From Cephalopachus bancanus (taxonomy: Eukaryota > Chordata > Mammalia > Primates > Tarsiidae): DNA of 64,000 bases. This document shows positions 44,523-55,980 of the stretch, piece after piece (the stretch's first letter is position 1; each line of letters starts with the position of its first letter). The notes below the pieces were generated by a model. That model worked only from the letters and a program-made list of their open reading frames with translations, did not search any database and had not been told where the DNA came from. Location: the NCBI GenBank assembly GCA_027257055.1, contig JAPVLO010000162.1, forward strand, positions 2,294,001 through 2,358,000. The letters run 5' to 3'. A program made the translations under genes and the position numbers.

Positions 44523-45873
44523 GTGTATACAAGGGCATCATCAGCTAGGAAAACCTTCCTTTTCTGGGCAGTTGTAACCTGTGCCAGTGGTCAGAATCAG
44601 AATGGGGCTTGGGAAAGAGAGGATTCACTGCTAGTGCTGTTTTTATTAATCTTAGCTCAAGAGACGAGGAATCATCTGCCAAGCTCACATGAGGTCCAGG
44701 TTACTTCACCAGAAAAGGAGACCAGAGAAGCATTTGAATTCAAAGCCCTAGTTAGCAGTAAAATTGGATTTACTCTGAAGGTTTTTGTGAAATTACAGTT
44801 AGGAAACTAGAGGCCTTTGTAGATAACTAAAAAAGAATTCAGTATTTAGAGGATCTGGTCACCTTACTTTGTACCACATTAACAAATTGCATTTGATCTT
44901 TAAAAGATTGACTGGACACTTGTAAACTCATAACAAACGCTCAACCAAGAATTCACAGTTTGAAAAGCCAGCATCTTTGAATGTTATAAGTATAGTAGAT
45001 TCTTAAAAATACTTATATATATCTAAATGTTCATTAAATTAGACAAATACTTATGTGTATCTGATTTTTATTAGATTTTGTAATGCCCCGTGGTGGTTTT
45101 TGTTTCAGCAAATTTACCTGGTTACATATAGCTCGAGTCGGCAAATACTGGAATTATTCTGATTTCCTTGAGCTTCCTGCAGCTGGGCCATGGGAGGGGA
45201 GGAGGGAATTGTTCAGGAGAGTGTTAAATTGGCCTTGTATTTAGAATTCACCCAGAGATAATACATATCAATATCATGTATTGAGCTGTGTGTAGGAGCA
45301 GATGTTTGGCATGTTTCAGACTACTTCTGGGAATAGTGTCTACTGAAGAAAGGGAAGTACGCTTCAGATTCATTCACATAATTTATGAAAGCGAATAAGG
45401 ATTTCACACAAAGGAAGAATGCTGGACAGATTATTATATTTAGCAAGATAAAGCATGGTGTATGCAAAATCCCAAAGCAGAACAGAGAACAAAGAGATAT
45501 TAATACATTCCTGTTTTATAGGAGATTAGTTCTCTAAAGAGCAAACAAGCAAGACAATAGGGAAGTCTCTTAAGATTTCCTGAAGTCTTGCTTCATGTCT
45601 CCTAGGCCAACTATTTGTTTTCATTAGCCTTGTAAGGGAAAACTTTTTGCGAGAGTTTAATTTGCACCACTGGAAATCATTTAAGTGTTGAAATTTCAAG
45701 GTTTGGAGGGACTTTCAAAGATCATCTCATTCTACCACCTATCTAATGCTTGAATTATTTTTGCAAAAGTCTTGGGAAGGATTGTCCAGTCAGTGCTTCA
45801 GTATCTCTGAGAGTCCTTCTGAGCTGAGCAATTTTGTCCTTGGAAAACATTGACACTAAGATACACTTACAAC
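44523..45873. other. Nothing recognised
   Basis: 1.35 kb without identified repeats. A 104-codon open frame at 44496-44810 overlaps the MITE end and has no recognisable domain. Confidence 0.35.
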
Positions 45874-45881
45874 ATCTATTT

Positions 45882-46173
45882 CAGGGGTTCCCAGCCCTTG
45901 GGCCACAGACCGGTAGTGGTCTGTGGCTTGAGCTGTGCACAGCAGGAGGTGAGCAGCATTAGAATAGAGCCCTGTTCTCTGTCAGCTCAGTGGTGGCATT
46001 AGATTCTCATAGGAGCATGAACCCTATTGTGAACTTAGCATGTAAGGGATCTCAGTTGCATGCTCCTTATGAGAATCTAATGCCCGATTACTCACCCCCT
46101 ACCCACCTCTGGCTGTGGAAAAATTGTCTTCCACACAACTGGTGCCTGATGCCAAAAAGTTTGGAGACCGCTA
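45882..46173 (+). mobile_element. MER1 (hAT-Charlie MITE), complete, with 8-bp TSD
   Basis: Starts 'caggggttcccagcccttgg' and ends 'gccaaaaagtttggagaccgcta'. The 8-bp flanks atctattt (45874-45881) and gtctaatt (46174-46181) fit a diverged hAT duplication. A long internal inverted repeat lies at 45996-46019 and 46059-46083. Confidence 0.92.
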
Positions 46174-46439
46174 GTCTAATTCATCTGTCCTACTTGTAAC
46201 CACTGGGGCCAAACACACACCTCCACTTTTTTTTTTCTTGTTAAAGTTCTTAGGATATTTGAGCATGATTATTCAATCTCCAGGTTAAATATGCTCTGTT
46301 ACTTTGAGAAGTTCTTGGATATTATTGATTTGGCTGTACAGCTCAGGTCATTTCTGAGGGTGTCCAGTTTGTTCGTATTTATAATGCAGTACTTCAAGGC
46401 CAGTCTGCGTTGCACAGAAAGAAGTGGGACCTTTGCTTC

Positions 46440-46565
46440 CTTTTGTATAAATTCTCTTCTCTTTTTCTTCTCTCCTTCTTCTCCTCTTCTCTGCTCTTTT
46501 CCCTTCTTTTTCTGTCCTCTCCCAGTAATACTACACTATATTTATTCATTCATTCAACAAATATT
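46440..46565. repeat. CT-rich low-complexity tract plus L2-like end
   Basis: 46440-46530 is almost pure pyrimidine. 'tttattcattcattcaacaa' at 46540-46559 looks like the antisense start of an L2 3' end. The long Ser/Phe/Leu frames here are a by-product. Confidence 0.7.
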
Positions 46566-46575
46566 CCATTTACTC

Positions 46576-46788
46576 TTTTTTTCTTTTCTTTTTTGAATTG
46601 GAGTCTTATTTGGTCTTCCAGACTGGAGGGCAGTGGTGTGATCTTGGTTCACTGCAGACTCAACCTCCTGGGCTCAGGCGATCTTTCTGCCTGAGTCTCC
46701 CCATTTGCTGGAACTATAGGTGCGCCAACATACCAGCTAATTCTTTGATATTTTGTAGAGATGAGGTATTGCTATGTTGCCCAAGCCT
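46576..46788 (-). mobile_element. Old Alu, 5'-truncated
   Basis: Antisense: 'gaattggagtcttatttggt', 'gcagtggtgtgatcttggtt', 'tttgtagagatgaggtattg' and 'ctatgttgcccaagcc', then it stops. Heavily diverged, without tarsier-specific changes. Confidence 0.85.
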
Positions 46789-46789
46789 T

Positions 46790-49650
46790 TTGTTTACTGT
46801 TGATTCACATTAAGCTTTCTATAGACGAATATCAGTAAGCCTTATTTACCTGTATTGTTGCTATGCTACATCTTTTCCATTCTGTACAAAACAACTGTCT
46901 TTTTGCACTTAATCACATCACTTTAAATTTATTTTTTACTCTTCAATTTATTTCTGTTTTTACTTTTAATGTGTGGATGATTTATTTTTATTATTACTTT
47001 CCAACTTATTTCTATTATTTTAGGGATAGCCCTTGTTTTTAACCTGTCAACTTTAGCCTTTTTCTAACTCCATTCAGTTATCCAATATGGCCACTCTCCT
47101 TTCTACACATTTCATGAGGTCCTGTCTATATTCTTATCCAGGGCATTGAATAAAATGTTGAAACAAATGGAACCCAGGAAAGAATTTTTATGATGCTGGA
47201 ATTCTAGAGCCAGTTTGGTGCTGATCCATTGGTTAATAACCCCGTGGATAGCTTGAAACTGTTACTAATCTAACTCATTGTCCATGCATGCAGCTTCTAC
47301 ACTCCATTTTCTATAATCCTAGGAACTCGATCAAAGGAGGAAAGGGCATTTGATGATTTTCATTTTCTCCTGAGATTGTTGTGTCATTCCTTCTTTGGCA
47401 TACGTATTTCTCCTTAGGCAAGCAACATACTAAAGGACACATATGACTGAGAAGGCTATTGAAAGCAAATTGGACATTCAGTTAATGATTAGAAATAGTA
47501 GGGCATTTTATGGGAGTATAAAACATAATAAGTTGTTTTGACATACAAGTGAAATTTGCTACTTTCTAATCAGCAGAGAACTTGAAATAATTCATGTTTT
47601 TGTTAAGACAGATCAGAACCTCTGAACCACTGCTAATACTTATTTCTTAAGGTTTTTCTTATACTTCCAAAGAACTGAAAATATTTAAAATCATTAGTCA
47701 CACCAATGTCATGAAACTTCAGGAGATTTACACATTTGGTTGAAATAAAAGAGGCACACAAAGAATCCCTCAGTAAAGATAAAATTCTTGTGCAAAGTAT
47801 ATGCTAATGAGTCATTTGGATTCTGCAGCGATGGACGGAACCGAAGACTTTCAAGATCAGTCTTTATCTTCTTATGTGGAAAGTGGAGGTTGTATTCTTT
47901 AACTAAATCTCTTAAGTTGAGATTTGTAAAAAATAAAATAAATAAAAATAAATCCCTGCCATCTCTATTTATAGAAAAACAGGGATTAGTTTCCTAAAAG
48001 ACATGACCGCTTCCTTCTTGCTCAAGTTGATAGACATTCTCTATGACCTTTGTGCCTGTTTCAAGTTGTCATTATTCAGGTGACTGAGTTTTACATTAAA
48101 TTTTATTTCACAGTTGTCATCATTTAAATTATGTAGACATTTTAATAAAAGTAATGCTACCTTTTCTCTTTGGAAAAATGTCATTTTTTGTTAAATTTTG
48201 TGATATCTTGTATTTCCTATTCAGTAATTAGAAACATGAAAATTTAAAAACATCACAATTTTAAAGAGTTTTATGGTTAAAATAATATATGATTTTAGAA
48301 CGGAATTTCATATGGGCCAGGACCAAAAGAGATTCCCAAGGTACAAAAATATATTTTTGAAAGTATAGATTTCATTGATAGTGTGTTTCCAATATGGTGA
48401 GAAAAATCATTCATGCTTATTTACTTTTTAATTTTAATCATTATTGTTATGATTTGTCACTATTTGGGCCTTGCAGATATGTCCTTGCCACCCCTGACTT
48501 AAACATCTTGTTTGTCCATATTGGTTGAGTCCTAATTTAAAAATTAATAGTGATCCTACTTGTCAAAGGAATGACTTGGTAGTCATGAGATAAGCAAGAA
48601 TCAAAATGAAATTTTCAAAGTTGAAAATTTGCAAATATAGCTATGATATTATTTCAGCATTTCCTTGGGGATTTACATTCTTATAATTTTTAGAAGCTGA
48701 AATTAATATTATTTTATTTTCTTGTAATAATTAACTCATGTGCATAGAGACTATCAGAGACCATTTATTGAAGTTATTAGAAATTCTGAGTTCCCAAATA
48801 AAACTATCAGAAGATATTGCCCTATTTTGTGATACATTGCAGAATGAATGCATTTCCTATGGGTGAGAGTATTAGCATAAAGTTGAGGATGGGCCCATGG
48901 TTCCCCTGCCTTCATTCAAGATTCCTAGAGTGAAGGGAAATTGCAATTGACACAGACTTGATAGAACAATCAGATTACCCCAAATTGGCTTTCTTTGTCT
49001 TGCAACATATTATAAACCACAATTTAAAAATCAAAATGGGAAATAAAAACCTGCCAGGACCAAGTCCCAGTAATGTGTGTGACCTTCACCATGGAAATCA
49101 TGTTTGATCTCCCTTAAAGTTGTCCCCAACTGATCCTCATATCTCAAGATTGGAATTCATGTTTATGAAACAAACAATCTTGGCCCAACACATTGCACCT
49201 TCCTGATGACTTGTCTGCATTATTAACCTTTGATCTGATTGACTATATCAATAGACTGATTTGTTCCCATCAAGTAGGTCACTGCTGTTGAGTGGAAGAA
49301 GTTCTCTTTTAAGTTTAGGGAGTGGATTCCAGTATATCAAAAGGAAACATTTTTGTTTCCTAAACAGCCCATGGAATTATATGGTAGAACACGAGACTGA
49401 GCTACATTATTTTTCTAATCTTGGGCTTCTAATCAGTGGGCTCGCTCAGCTTCAAGGCATCTGAGCTTTTGGTTCCTCTTGTAGCTGTCACACTGACTAA
49501 ATTAATGGCTTTTAATAAAAATTGCACATCCCAATAACCTGGGAAGCAAGCCCATATGCACATTCCCAGCTACTCTATTTCATCAATTCCAGGATGCATT
49601 TCCCCCCCACATTTTCTCATTCTAAAATCTGGATGTACTTTATGTTAGTT
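46790..49650. other. AT-rich sequence, no named feature
   Basis: About 2.9 kb. The only point of interest is a short AG-preceded, CpG-containing stretch at 47829-47889 (see findings). Otherwise unassigned. Confidence 0.4.
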
Positions 49651-49654
49651 TAAT

Positions 49655-49850
49655 CATAGTTTTTTAAAAAAATAAATTTTATTGTGCATATATGAGGCTT
49701 ACAACATAATGTTATGGGACACATAGATAGTGGTTACTATAGTGAAGCAAATTGACATATCTATCAGCTCATTAAATTATCTTGTGACAAAAGCAACTAA
49801 AATCTCCTTATTTATCAAAAATCTCTAATATACACAATTTTATTAACTAC
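49655..49850 (-). mobile_element. Old L1 3' UTR fragment, antisense
   Basis: 'aaataaattttattgtgcat', 'gaggcttacaacataatgtt' and 'agtgaagcaaattgacatat' have the layout of an antisense L1 3' UTR. Confidence 0.6.
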
Positions 49851-50660
49851 AAGTTGATTATCTATTATTTGAAGTGTTTGGGACCAGAAATATTTGGATT
49901 TTGGATTTTAAAAAAAATTTTGGAATATTTCCATGTATATAATGAGATATCTTGGGAATGGAATCCAAGTCTAAACACAAAATTAATTTGTTTTATTGTA
50001 CCTTATACACATAGCCTGAAGGTAGTTTTACACAGTATTTTAAAATAATTTTGTGCATGAAACGAGATGTGTGTACATTGAATTATCAGAATGCAAAGGT
50101 GTCACTATCTCAGCCACCGATGTGGCATCATGCTTGTGCTCAGACAGTTTCAGATTTTGGAGCATTTCAGATTTTGGAGTTTTGGATTAGGAATACAAAA
50201 CCTGTTAAGTCTTCATGTTGTACATTTGATTTTCCAGACCTGTGCATCCTACATAACTGCTACTCTGGGTCTTTTGACTTGCATCTTCCCATTTTCTTTC
50301 CCCTCCTACTTTTGATAACCACTGTTTTATTCTCTGTCTCTGTAGAGTCGACCTTTTTTTTTTTAAGATTCCACATGCAAATGAGATCATGCAATATTTT
50401 TTTTCCCGTGTCTCACTTATTTCACTTAGCGTAATCATGGTTTAATTGCAGGCTTTTCTTTCTTAGCGTTACATAAAATAATGGTGCATCTTCTAGTCAA
50501 TGGTATTTTGGAATCAATGAAATATTGATTGCATCAAAAACTCTGAAGTGGGGGTGTCTCACTGTGTGAATTTTGCAATAGTTCTCCAGGTGAGTCTAAT
50601 GCACACCGTTGGTTATAAGCATGTCAAACTAGAACTTGGCATGTTTCTCCAATTAACAAA
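49851..50660. other. Unassigned sequence
   Basis: 50130-50190 contains a short imperfect direct duplication ('tcagattttggagcatttcagattttggag'). No repeat family was established; 50520-50620 has some MER5-like text. Confidence 0.4.
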
Positions 50661-50679
50661 AATAATAAACTGATCACTA

Positions 50680-50915
50680 CCATTCATTTATTTCTCCCTT
50701 GCCAGGACCTGGGCTAGCACTTTCCATATTTTTATCTCACTTAATTCTTCCAGCAAACCTGTTGGAAAGGTATTATTATCCTCCTATGTGGATTAAGAAA
50801 CTGAGGTTTAGAGAGATAAAGTAACCTGTCCAAGGTCATGTACATGTTATTGGAAGAGCAAGGGTATGAACATAGGTAGGTTTGACTTCAAAGCTCTAAC
50901 CACTATGTTATATAT
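50680..50915 (-). mobile_element. MIR SINE, antisense
   Basis: 'ggacctgggctagcactttc', 'cacttaattcttccagcaaa', 'gaaactgaggtttagagaga', 'ctgtccaaggtcatgta' and 'ttgacttcaaagctctaacc' are all in antisense MIR order. Confidence 0.9.
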
Positions 50916-50916
50916 C

Positions 50917-51103
50917 AAGGGTTCTTAAAGGGTGGTCTACACACCAGTTGTATTAGCATTCCCTGGGGACATGTTAGAAATGCAAATTGGGGGCCCTACT
51001 TCAGAACTAAGGAATGAGAAACTCTGGAGTGGGATCCAGTTATGTGTTTTAACAAACTTTCCAGGTGATTCTGGTGTGACCTAAAGTTTGAGGTCCACTG
51101 TTG
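50917..51103 (+). mobile_element. MER5A-type hAT MITE
   Basis: Begins 'agggttcttaaagggtggtc' and ends 'taaagtttgaggtccactg'. Between are 'ttagaaatgcaaattggggg' and 'tgtgttttaacaaactttcc'. Nearly full length. Confidence 0.9.
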
Positions 51104-52545
51104 CATAGTATACAATGCTCCTATGATAGTAATAGGAGGCATGGCTGATAAAGATAGGACCTAATAAAGTTGATTGGCTAGCTAACTGACTCATATCGTA
51201 ATCTTAGGATAATGCCATATTTGCAAGGTTGACTAAGCTTTTAGTTGCTTAATAACAAATAAAATTGCATTTGCTCAAATGTGCTTTAATTATAGTTCCC
51301 AGTAGGCAGAACTATGGTAACAAAATATATTAGGCTGTAATGTTTTTTGAATAATGAGCATAGTCAAAGCATTTAACACGAATGGATTACAATTTAGAAG
51401 GACCACATGCCTTTCTTTGGTTTGACATCCTCTTGTCCTCAATCTTAGTTTAATCCTATTATTTCCTTTCTTTAAAAGTACAAAATACTGTATCTTTGTT
51501 CCTAAGAGCAAAGGACAAACTGACAAGATCCCTCCTTGTATTATCCTGGTTTGATAGATTGGTTAAATCTAGCATTTGTAATGCAGATAGAAATAAACAG
51601 TTTCTGAACAAAAGCTGATTAAAGAATTTAGTTGAAAAAACAAAGAACCTGCTTCCTGCTTGCTTAGTTAAAAAAAAAAAAAACGAAATTGATTGACATT
51701 AAGGAATTAAGCATACCCAAAGGATAAATAAATTTAATTCCAAGAAAAAAGGCAGTTTAAACAATAATATACCGAAGTGACAAAGTGTGAAGATGCCTGG
51801 TGAATATGATCATGTCTATCAAACATCAGTACAGCGATATGGAAAGCACAACATTCAAATAGTAGCTTTTTTTGCCCTGCATAATGCAAAATAAACAATT
51901 TGATTTTTCTTTTTTCACTAAATTGGTTGGTTCTTGAATGCATTATTTGACCAACAGTACTGTATTATGTACAGCATTTCCCCAGATGACTGAACTAAGT
52001 AAATATCTTCTTGTTGTTGTTTTCCTAATAGACGTGGATGGGGATGAAGAGAGTGATAATTGGAAAAGGGGAACACATAGCATTTGGAATTCGGGAGTGG
52101 AGATTTTAGAAGCGTGAGCACTCCTCAGCTGAGAGCTGTGGTGACCTGCAGACCCTGTCTCTATCTCCACAGGCTTGTGCTCACGTTAATGCAGATTTGT
52201 GTCTTATAAATAGGGCAAAGAGGTTCAGGGCCTTGTTGCAAATCCCGGAATGTTTCCTTTGTGATACTTGTTTCTAACTTTTCTCTGATGTGTGGCTTGA
52301 ATCTCAAAATGTTACCTGATTTATACTCAAGATCTCTTTCCTCCTGAGTCTTTCTGCCTTGAATAAATCTTTGGACTTCGCTATAGACTCTGATCCTCTT
52401 GCTGCCTGTGACCTTGCCCAGCTTGGATCTCAGAACTGGGAGCCCAGATCACCTGTCCAAGCTTTGAATCTTGCCTACAGTCTCCAGTCGGACCTGCCTC
52501 TTGTAAATGGACATCAACCCTCTGCTTAGACCTATTGGGAGAGGG
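51104..52545. other. Nothing firmly recognised
   Basis: 52080-52540 is richer in G+C and exon-like in texture, but I find no protein match. Confidence 0.35.
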
Positions 52546-52547
52546 AT

Positions 52548-52672
52548 GTTACAGTGTACTGGTTAAGTGGATTCCCTAAGGCTGGCCTGCATTGTTTGAG
52601 CCCTCATCAATAATTCAGTATTTGTGAAATCTGGGGCAATCCTCTGGACCTCAGTTTTCTATCTGGTTTATA
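52548..52672 (+). mobile_element. MIR SINE, sense
   Basis: 'gtgtactggttaagtggatt', 'cctgcattgtttgagccctc' and 'tggacctcagttttctatct' follow sense MIR order. Confidence 0.65.
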
Positions 52673-52907
52673 TTTAGTCACATCTACATATATTTTAAAA
52701 TCAGCATTTCATACATTCATTCATTTATATATATGGAAAAACAGTCAGTTGGTGGAGCAGTCAGAACACACACAAGATTTACCAATTAAGTTCACCATCT
52801 TATATGGTCACAGTTTACAATAGTAACATCAAAGATCACTGAGTAGAGATCATTGTAACAGATATAAGAATAATAGTAAAAAGTTTGTAATATTACTGGG
52901 GAAGATC

Positions 52908-52932
52908 ATATATATATATATATATATATATG
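52908..52932. repeat. (TA)n microsatellite
   Basis: About 12 TA units. Confidence 0.95.
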
Positions 52933-54290
52933 AATGAATGTTTGAAATGTTGATGGAAATAAAATAAAATAGGAGTTATGTTTACCATTGTTAGTATGGC
53001 TTGGTTTGGCCCCTCTGGTTTATTTGGTGATTTGTTTGTTTTTAGCATTATTATTACCTAGTCCCTATGTATACAGTCTGGTCTCAGGCCATGATTTCTA
53101 AAACTTGTATATATTTATGGTATACAACATCATGTTTTAATATGTGTACAGGCACACCTAACTTTATTGCTCTTTGTTTTATTGCAGTTTGTAGATAACG
53201 GTTTTTTATAAATTGAAGATTTGTGGCAACCTTGCATTGGGCAATTCTGTCGGTGCCATTTTTTCATTGGCAGGTGTTCACTGCATATGTGTCGCAATTT
53301 AGTAATTCTTGCAATATTACAAAATTTTTACTATTATTCTTATATCTGTTATGGTGATCTCTACTCAGTGATCTTTGATGTTACTACTGTAATTGTTTGG
53401 GGGCACCGCAACCCGTGCCCATGTAAGATGGTGAACTTAACTGGTAAATTTTGTGTGTGTTCTGACTGCTCCACCGAGTGGCTGTTTTCCCATTTCTCCT
53501 CCTCTCCTGGGGCCTTTCTTTTCCCTGAGCCACAATGATATTGAAATTGGCCAATTAATAACCCCACAATGGCTTTTGAGTGTTCAAGTGAAAGGAAGAG
53601 TCGCGTTTCTCACTTTAAATAAAAAGCTAGAAATGATGAAGCTTAGTGAGGAAGGCATGTCAAAAGCTGGGATAGGCCGAAAGCTAGGCCTCTTGTGCCA
53701 AACAGTTAGCCAAGCTGTGAATACAAAGGAAAAGTCTGTGAAGAAAATTAAAAGTGCTACTTGAGTGAACACATGAATAAGAAAGCACAACAGCCTTACT
53801 GCTGATAGGGAAAATGTTTTAGTGGTCTGGATACACAATCAAAGTGGCTGCAACATTCCCTTAAGCCAAAGCCTAATCACAGAGCAAGGCCCTAACTCTC
53901 TCCGATTCTATGAAGGCTGAGAGAGGTGAGGAAGCTGCAGAAAAAAAGCTCAAAGTTGGTGGAGGTTGGTTCATGAGTTTTAAGGAAAGAAGCCATTTCT
54001 GTAACGAAAGTGCAAGGTGAAGCAGCAAGTGCTGATGGAGAAGCTGCAGCAAATTGTCCGGAAAATCTGCCTCAGATTATTGATAAAGGTGGATACAATA
54101 GATTTGCAATGCAGACAAAACAGCCTTCTATTGGGACTTTCTTAGCCAGCGAGGAAAAGTCAATGCTGACTTTAAAGCTGGACAGGCTGACTCTTTTGTT
54201 AGGGGCTAATGCAGCTGTTGACTTTAAGCTGAAGCCAATGCTCATTGACCATTCAGAAAATCCTAGGAACCTTAAAAAGTATGCTAAATC

Positions 54291-54375
54291 GAAACTTTGG
54301 CCTCCTCCCCTGGGGGAGGTGAATCTTCTCTTTCTCTCTCTAATTTACTTTCTAAATAAACTATATTTTCCAATC
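54291..54375 (+). mobile_element. TINE-like retroposon, copy 3, strongly 5'-truncated
   Basis: 85 bp on the plus strand: 'ctgggggaggtgaatcttct', 'tctctctctaatttactttc' and 'taaataaactatattttcc'. It sits inside Tigger1 with a ~18-bp duplication of transposon sequence (taaaaagtatgctaaatc at 54273-54290; taaaaagaatatgctaaatc at 54376-54394). Its 3' end lies about 20 nt past the polyadenylation signal, as in a cleaved RNA copied by L1. Confidence 0.85.
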
Positions 54376-54927
54376 TAAAAAGAATATGCTAAATCAACTC
54401 AGTCTGTGTGCTATAAATGGAAAAACAAAGCCTGGATGACAGCACATCTGTTTACAGCATAGTTTAATGAATATTTTAAGCCTACCATTGAGACCTACTG
54501 CTCAGAAAAAAAAAAGATTCTTTTCAAAAAATTACTGTTCATTGACAATGCATCTAGTTTCTCAAGAGTCCAGAGGGAAATGTACAGGAGTTAAATGTTG
54601 TTTTCATGCCTGCTAGCACAACATCCATTCTGGAACCCATGGATCAAGGAATGGTTTCAGCTTTAAAGTCTTGTTATTTAGAAAAGACTTTTAAAAAAAG
54701 TTATAGCTGCTCTGGATAGTGACATTTCTCATGGTTCTGGGTAGAGTTCATTGAAAAGCTTCTGGAAAAGATTCCAGATGCCATTAGAAACATTCAACAT
54801 TGGAGGAGTTTGAAAGTAGAGTCAACCATTATGGGTGACTTTGAATGGTTCAAAACTTCAGGGGAGGAAGTAACTGTGGATGTGTTAGAAATAACAAGAC
54901 AACTAGAATTAGAAGTGAAGCATGAAG

Positions 54928-55182
54928 CTGGGTGCAGTGGCTCACACCTGTAATCCCACCATTTTGGGAGGTGGAGGCGAGAGGATTGGTCGAGCCCAAG
55001 AATTGGAGACCAGCCTGGGCAACTTGGTGAGACCTTGTCTCTACAATAAATAAATAAATAAGTAAATAAATAAATAGCTGGTGGAACGATCTTCTGAGCC
55101 CAGTAGGTCAGGGTTGCAGTGACTGTGAGTGTGCCACAGTCCTCCAGCCTAGGTGACAGAGTGAGACTCAGATTCAAAAAAA
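54928..55182 (+). mobile_element. Alu, older tarsier-type, inside Tigger1, with 17-bp TSD
   Basis: 'gctgggtgcagtggctcaca', 'gcaacttggtgagaccttgt', an (AAATA)n-expanded linker, and a right arm with an internal deletion. TSD agaagtgaagcatgaag at 54911-54927 and agaagtgaagcttgaag at 55183-55199. Confidence 0.95.
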
Positions 55183-55980
55183 AGAAGTGAAGCTTGAAGA
55201 TTTGAAGATGGGACTGAATTGCTGCAATCTCATGATAAATCTTGAAGAGATTAGGAGTTGCTTCTTATGGATGAGCAAAGAAAGTGATTTCTTGAAATGA
55301 AATCTGCTCCTGGTAAAGATGCTGTGAATATTATTGAAATGACAATAAAGGATTAAAATATTACATAATATTAGTTGATAAAGGAGTGGCAGAGTTTGAG
55401 AGGATCGATTCCAGCACTGAAAGAAGTTTGACTGTGGGTCAAATACTGTTAAACAGCATTGCATGTTACAAAGAAATCTTTTGTAAAAGGGAGAGTCAAT
55501 CGGTGCAGTCAACCTCATTGTTCTCTTATTGTCTACAATTGCCACAACCACCCCAAACATCAGCAACCACTACCTTTATAAGTCAGCAGCCATCAACATT
55601 TAGGGGAGACCCTCCACCCGCAAAAAGATTAAAAAACTTCCCTTTCAGCTGATTATTAACTTTTTTTAAAAAATTAAGATATGTACATTTTAAGTGTATG
55701 ATGCTTTTGCACACTCAATAGGTTACAATATAGTATAAACATGACTTTTATATGACTGGGAGATAAAAAAAAGTTATGTGACTGACTTTATGGTGGTGGT
55801 CTTGAACCTGTACTATCTCTGAGACATGCCTGTACACATTATGAAATGACTAAATCAAGCTATTTGCCATTTACATTACCTCACATACTTGTCAGTTTCC
55901 TGTTGGCTAGTCTCGTCTACCTCCACTCCACATATCTTGTCATTGACAAGACCAACATAAATTAATATGAATTAAAATGT

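Larger units (their letters stand above)
53570..55650 (+). pseudogene. Tigger1 transposase pseudogene
   Basis: The transposase has an N-terminal CENP-B-type DNA-binding region and a DDE catalytic core. Readable pieces are 53588-53764 ([28 protein letters not shown], the helix-turn-helix start), 54010-54290 ([26 protein letters not shown], then [20 protein letters not shown]) and 55386-55652 (the C-terminus, ERIDSSTERSLTVGQILLNSIACYKEIF). Stops, indels and two insertions separate them. The element cannot make transposase. Confidence 0.88.
53149..55832 (+). mobile_element. Tigger1 DNA transposon, nearly full length, with TA duplication
   Basis: Tigger1 is a pogo/Tc1-mariner cut-and-paste transposon. 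Ends are caggcacacctaac on the left and ...gagacatgcctg on the right, flanked by TA at 53147-53148 and 55833-55834. After removing a TINE-like insert and an Alu with their duplications, about 2.3 kb remain, close to the ~2.4 kb of the intact family. It predates both insertions and postdates the L1 it interrupts. Confidence 0.93.
53095..55980 (-). mobile_element. L1 3' UTR, antisense, split by Tigger1
   Basis: Left piece 53095-53148 ('tatatatttatggtatacaa', 'catgttttaatatgtgta') and right piece from 55833 ('tacacattatgaaatgacta', 'caagctatttgccatttaca') are contiguous in an L1 3' UTR. The interruption is exactly the transposon plus one duplicated TA. Confidence 0.8.

Noticed and set aside
46291..46694. 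101- and 94-codon Phe/Ser/Leu-rich frames
   Set aside because: They span a CT-rich tract and run into an old Alu; no domain or start context supports a gene.
53453..53764. 103-codon frame as a host gene
   Set aside because: It is the broken N-terminal part of the Tigger1 transposase.
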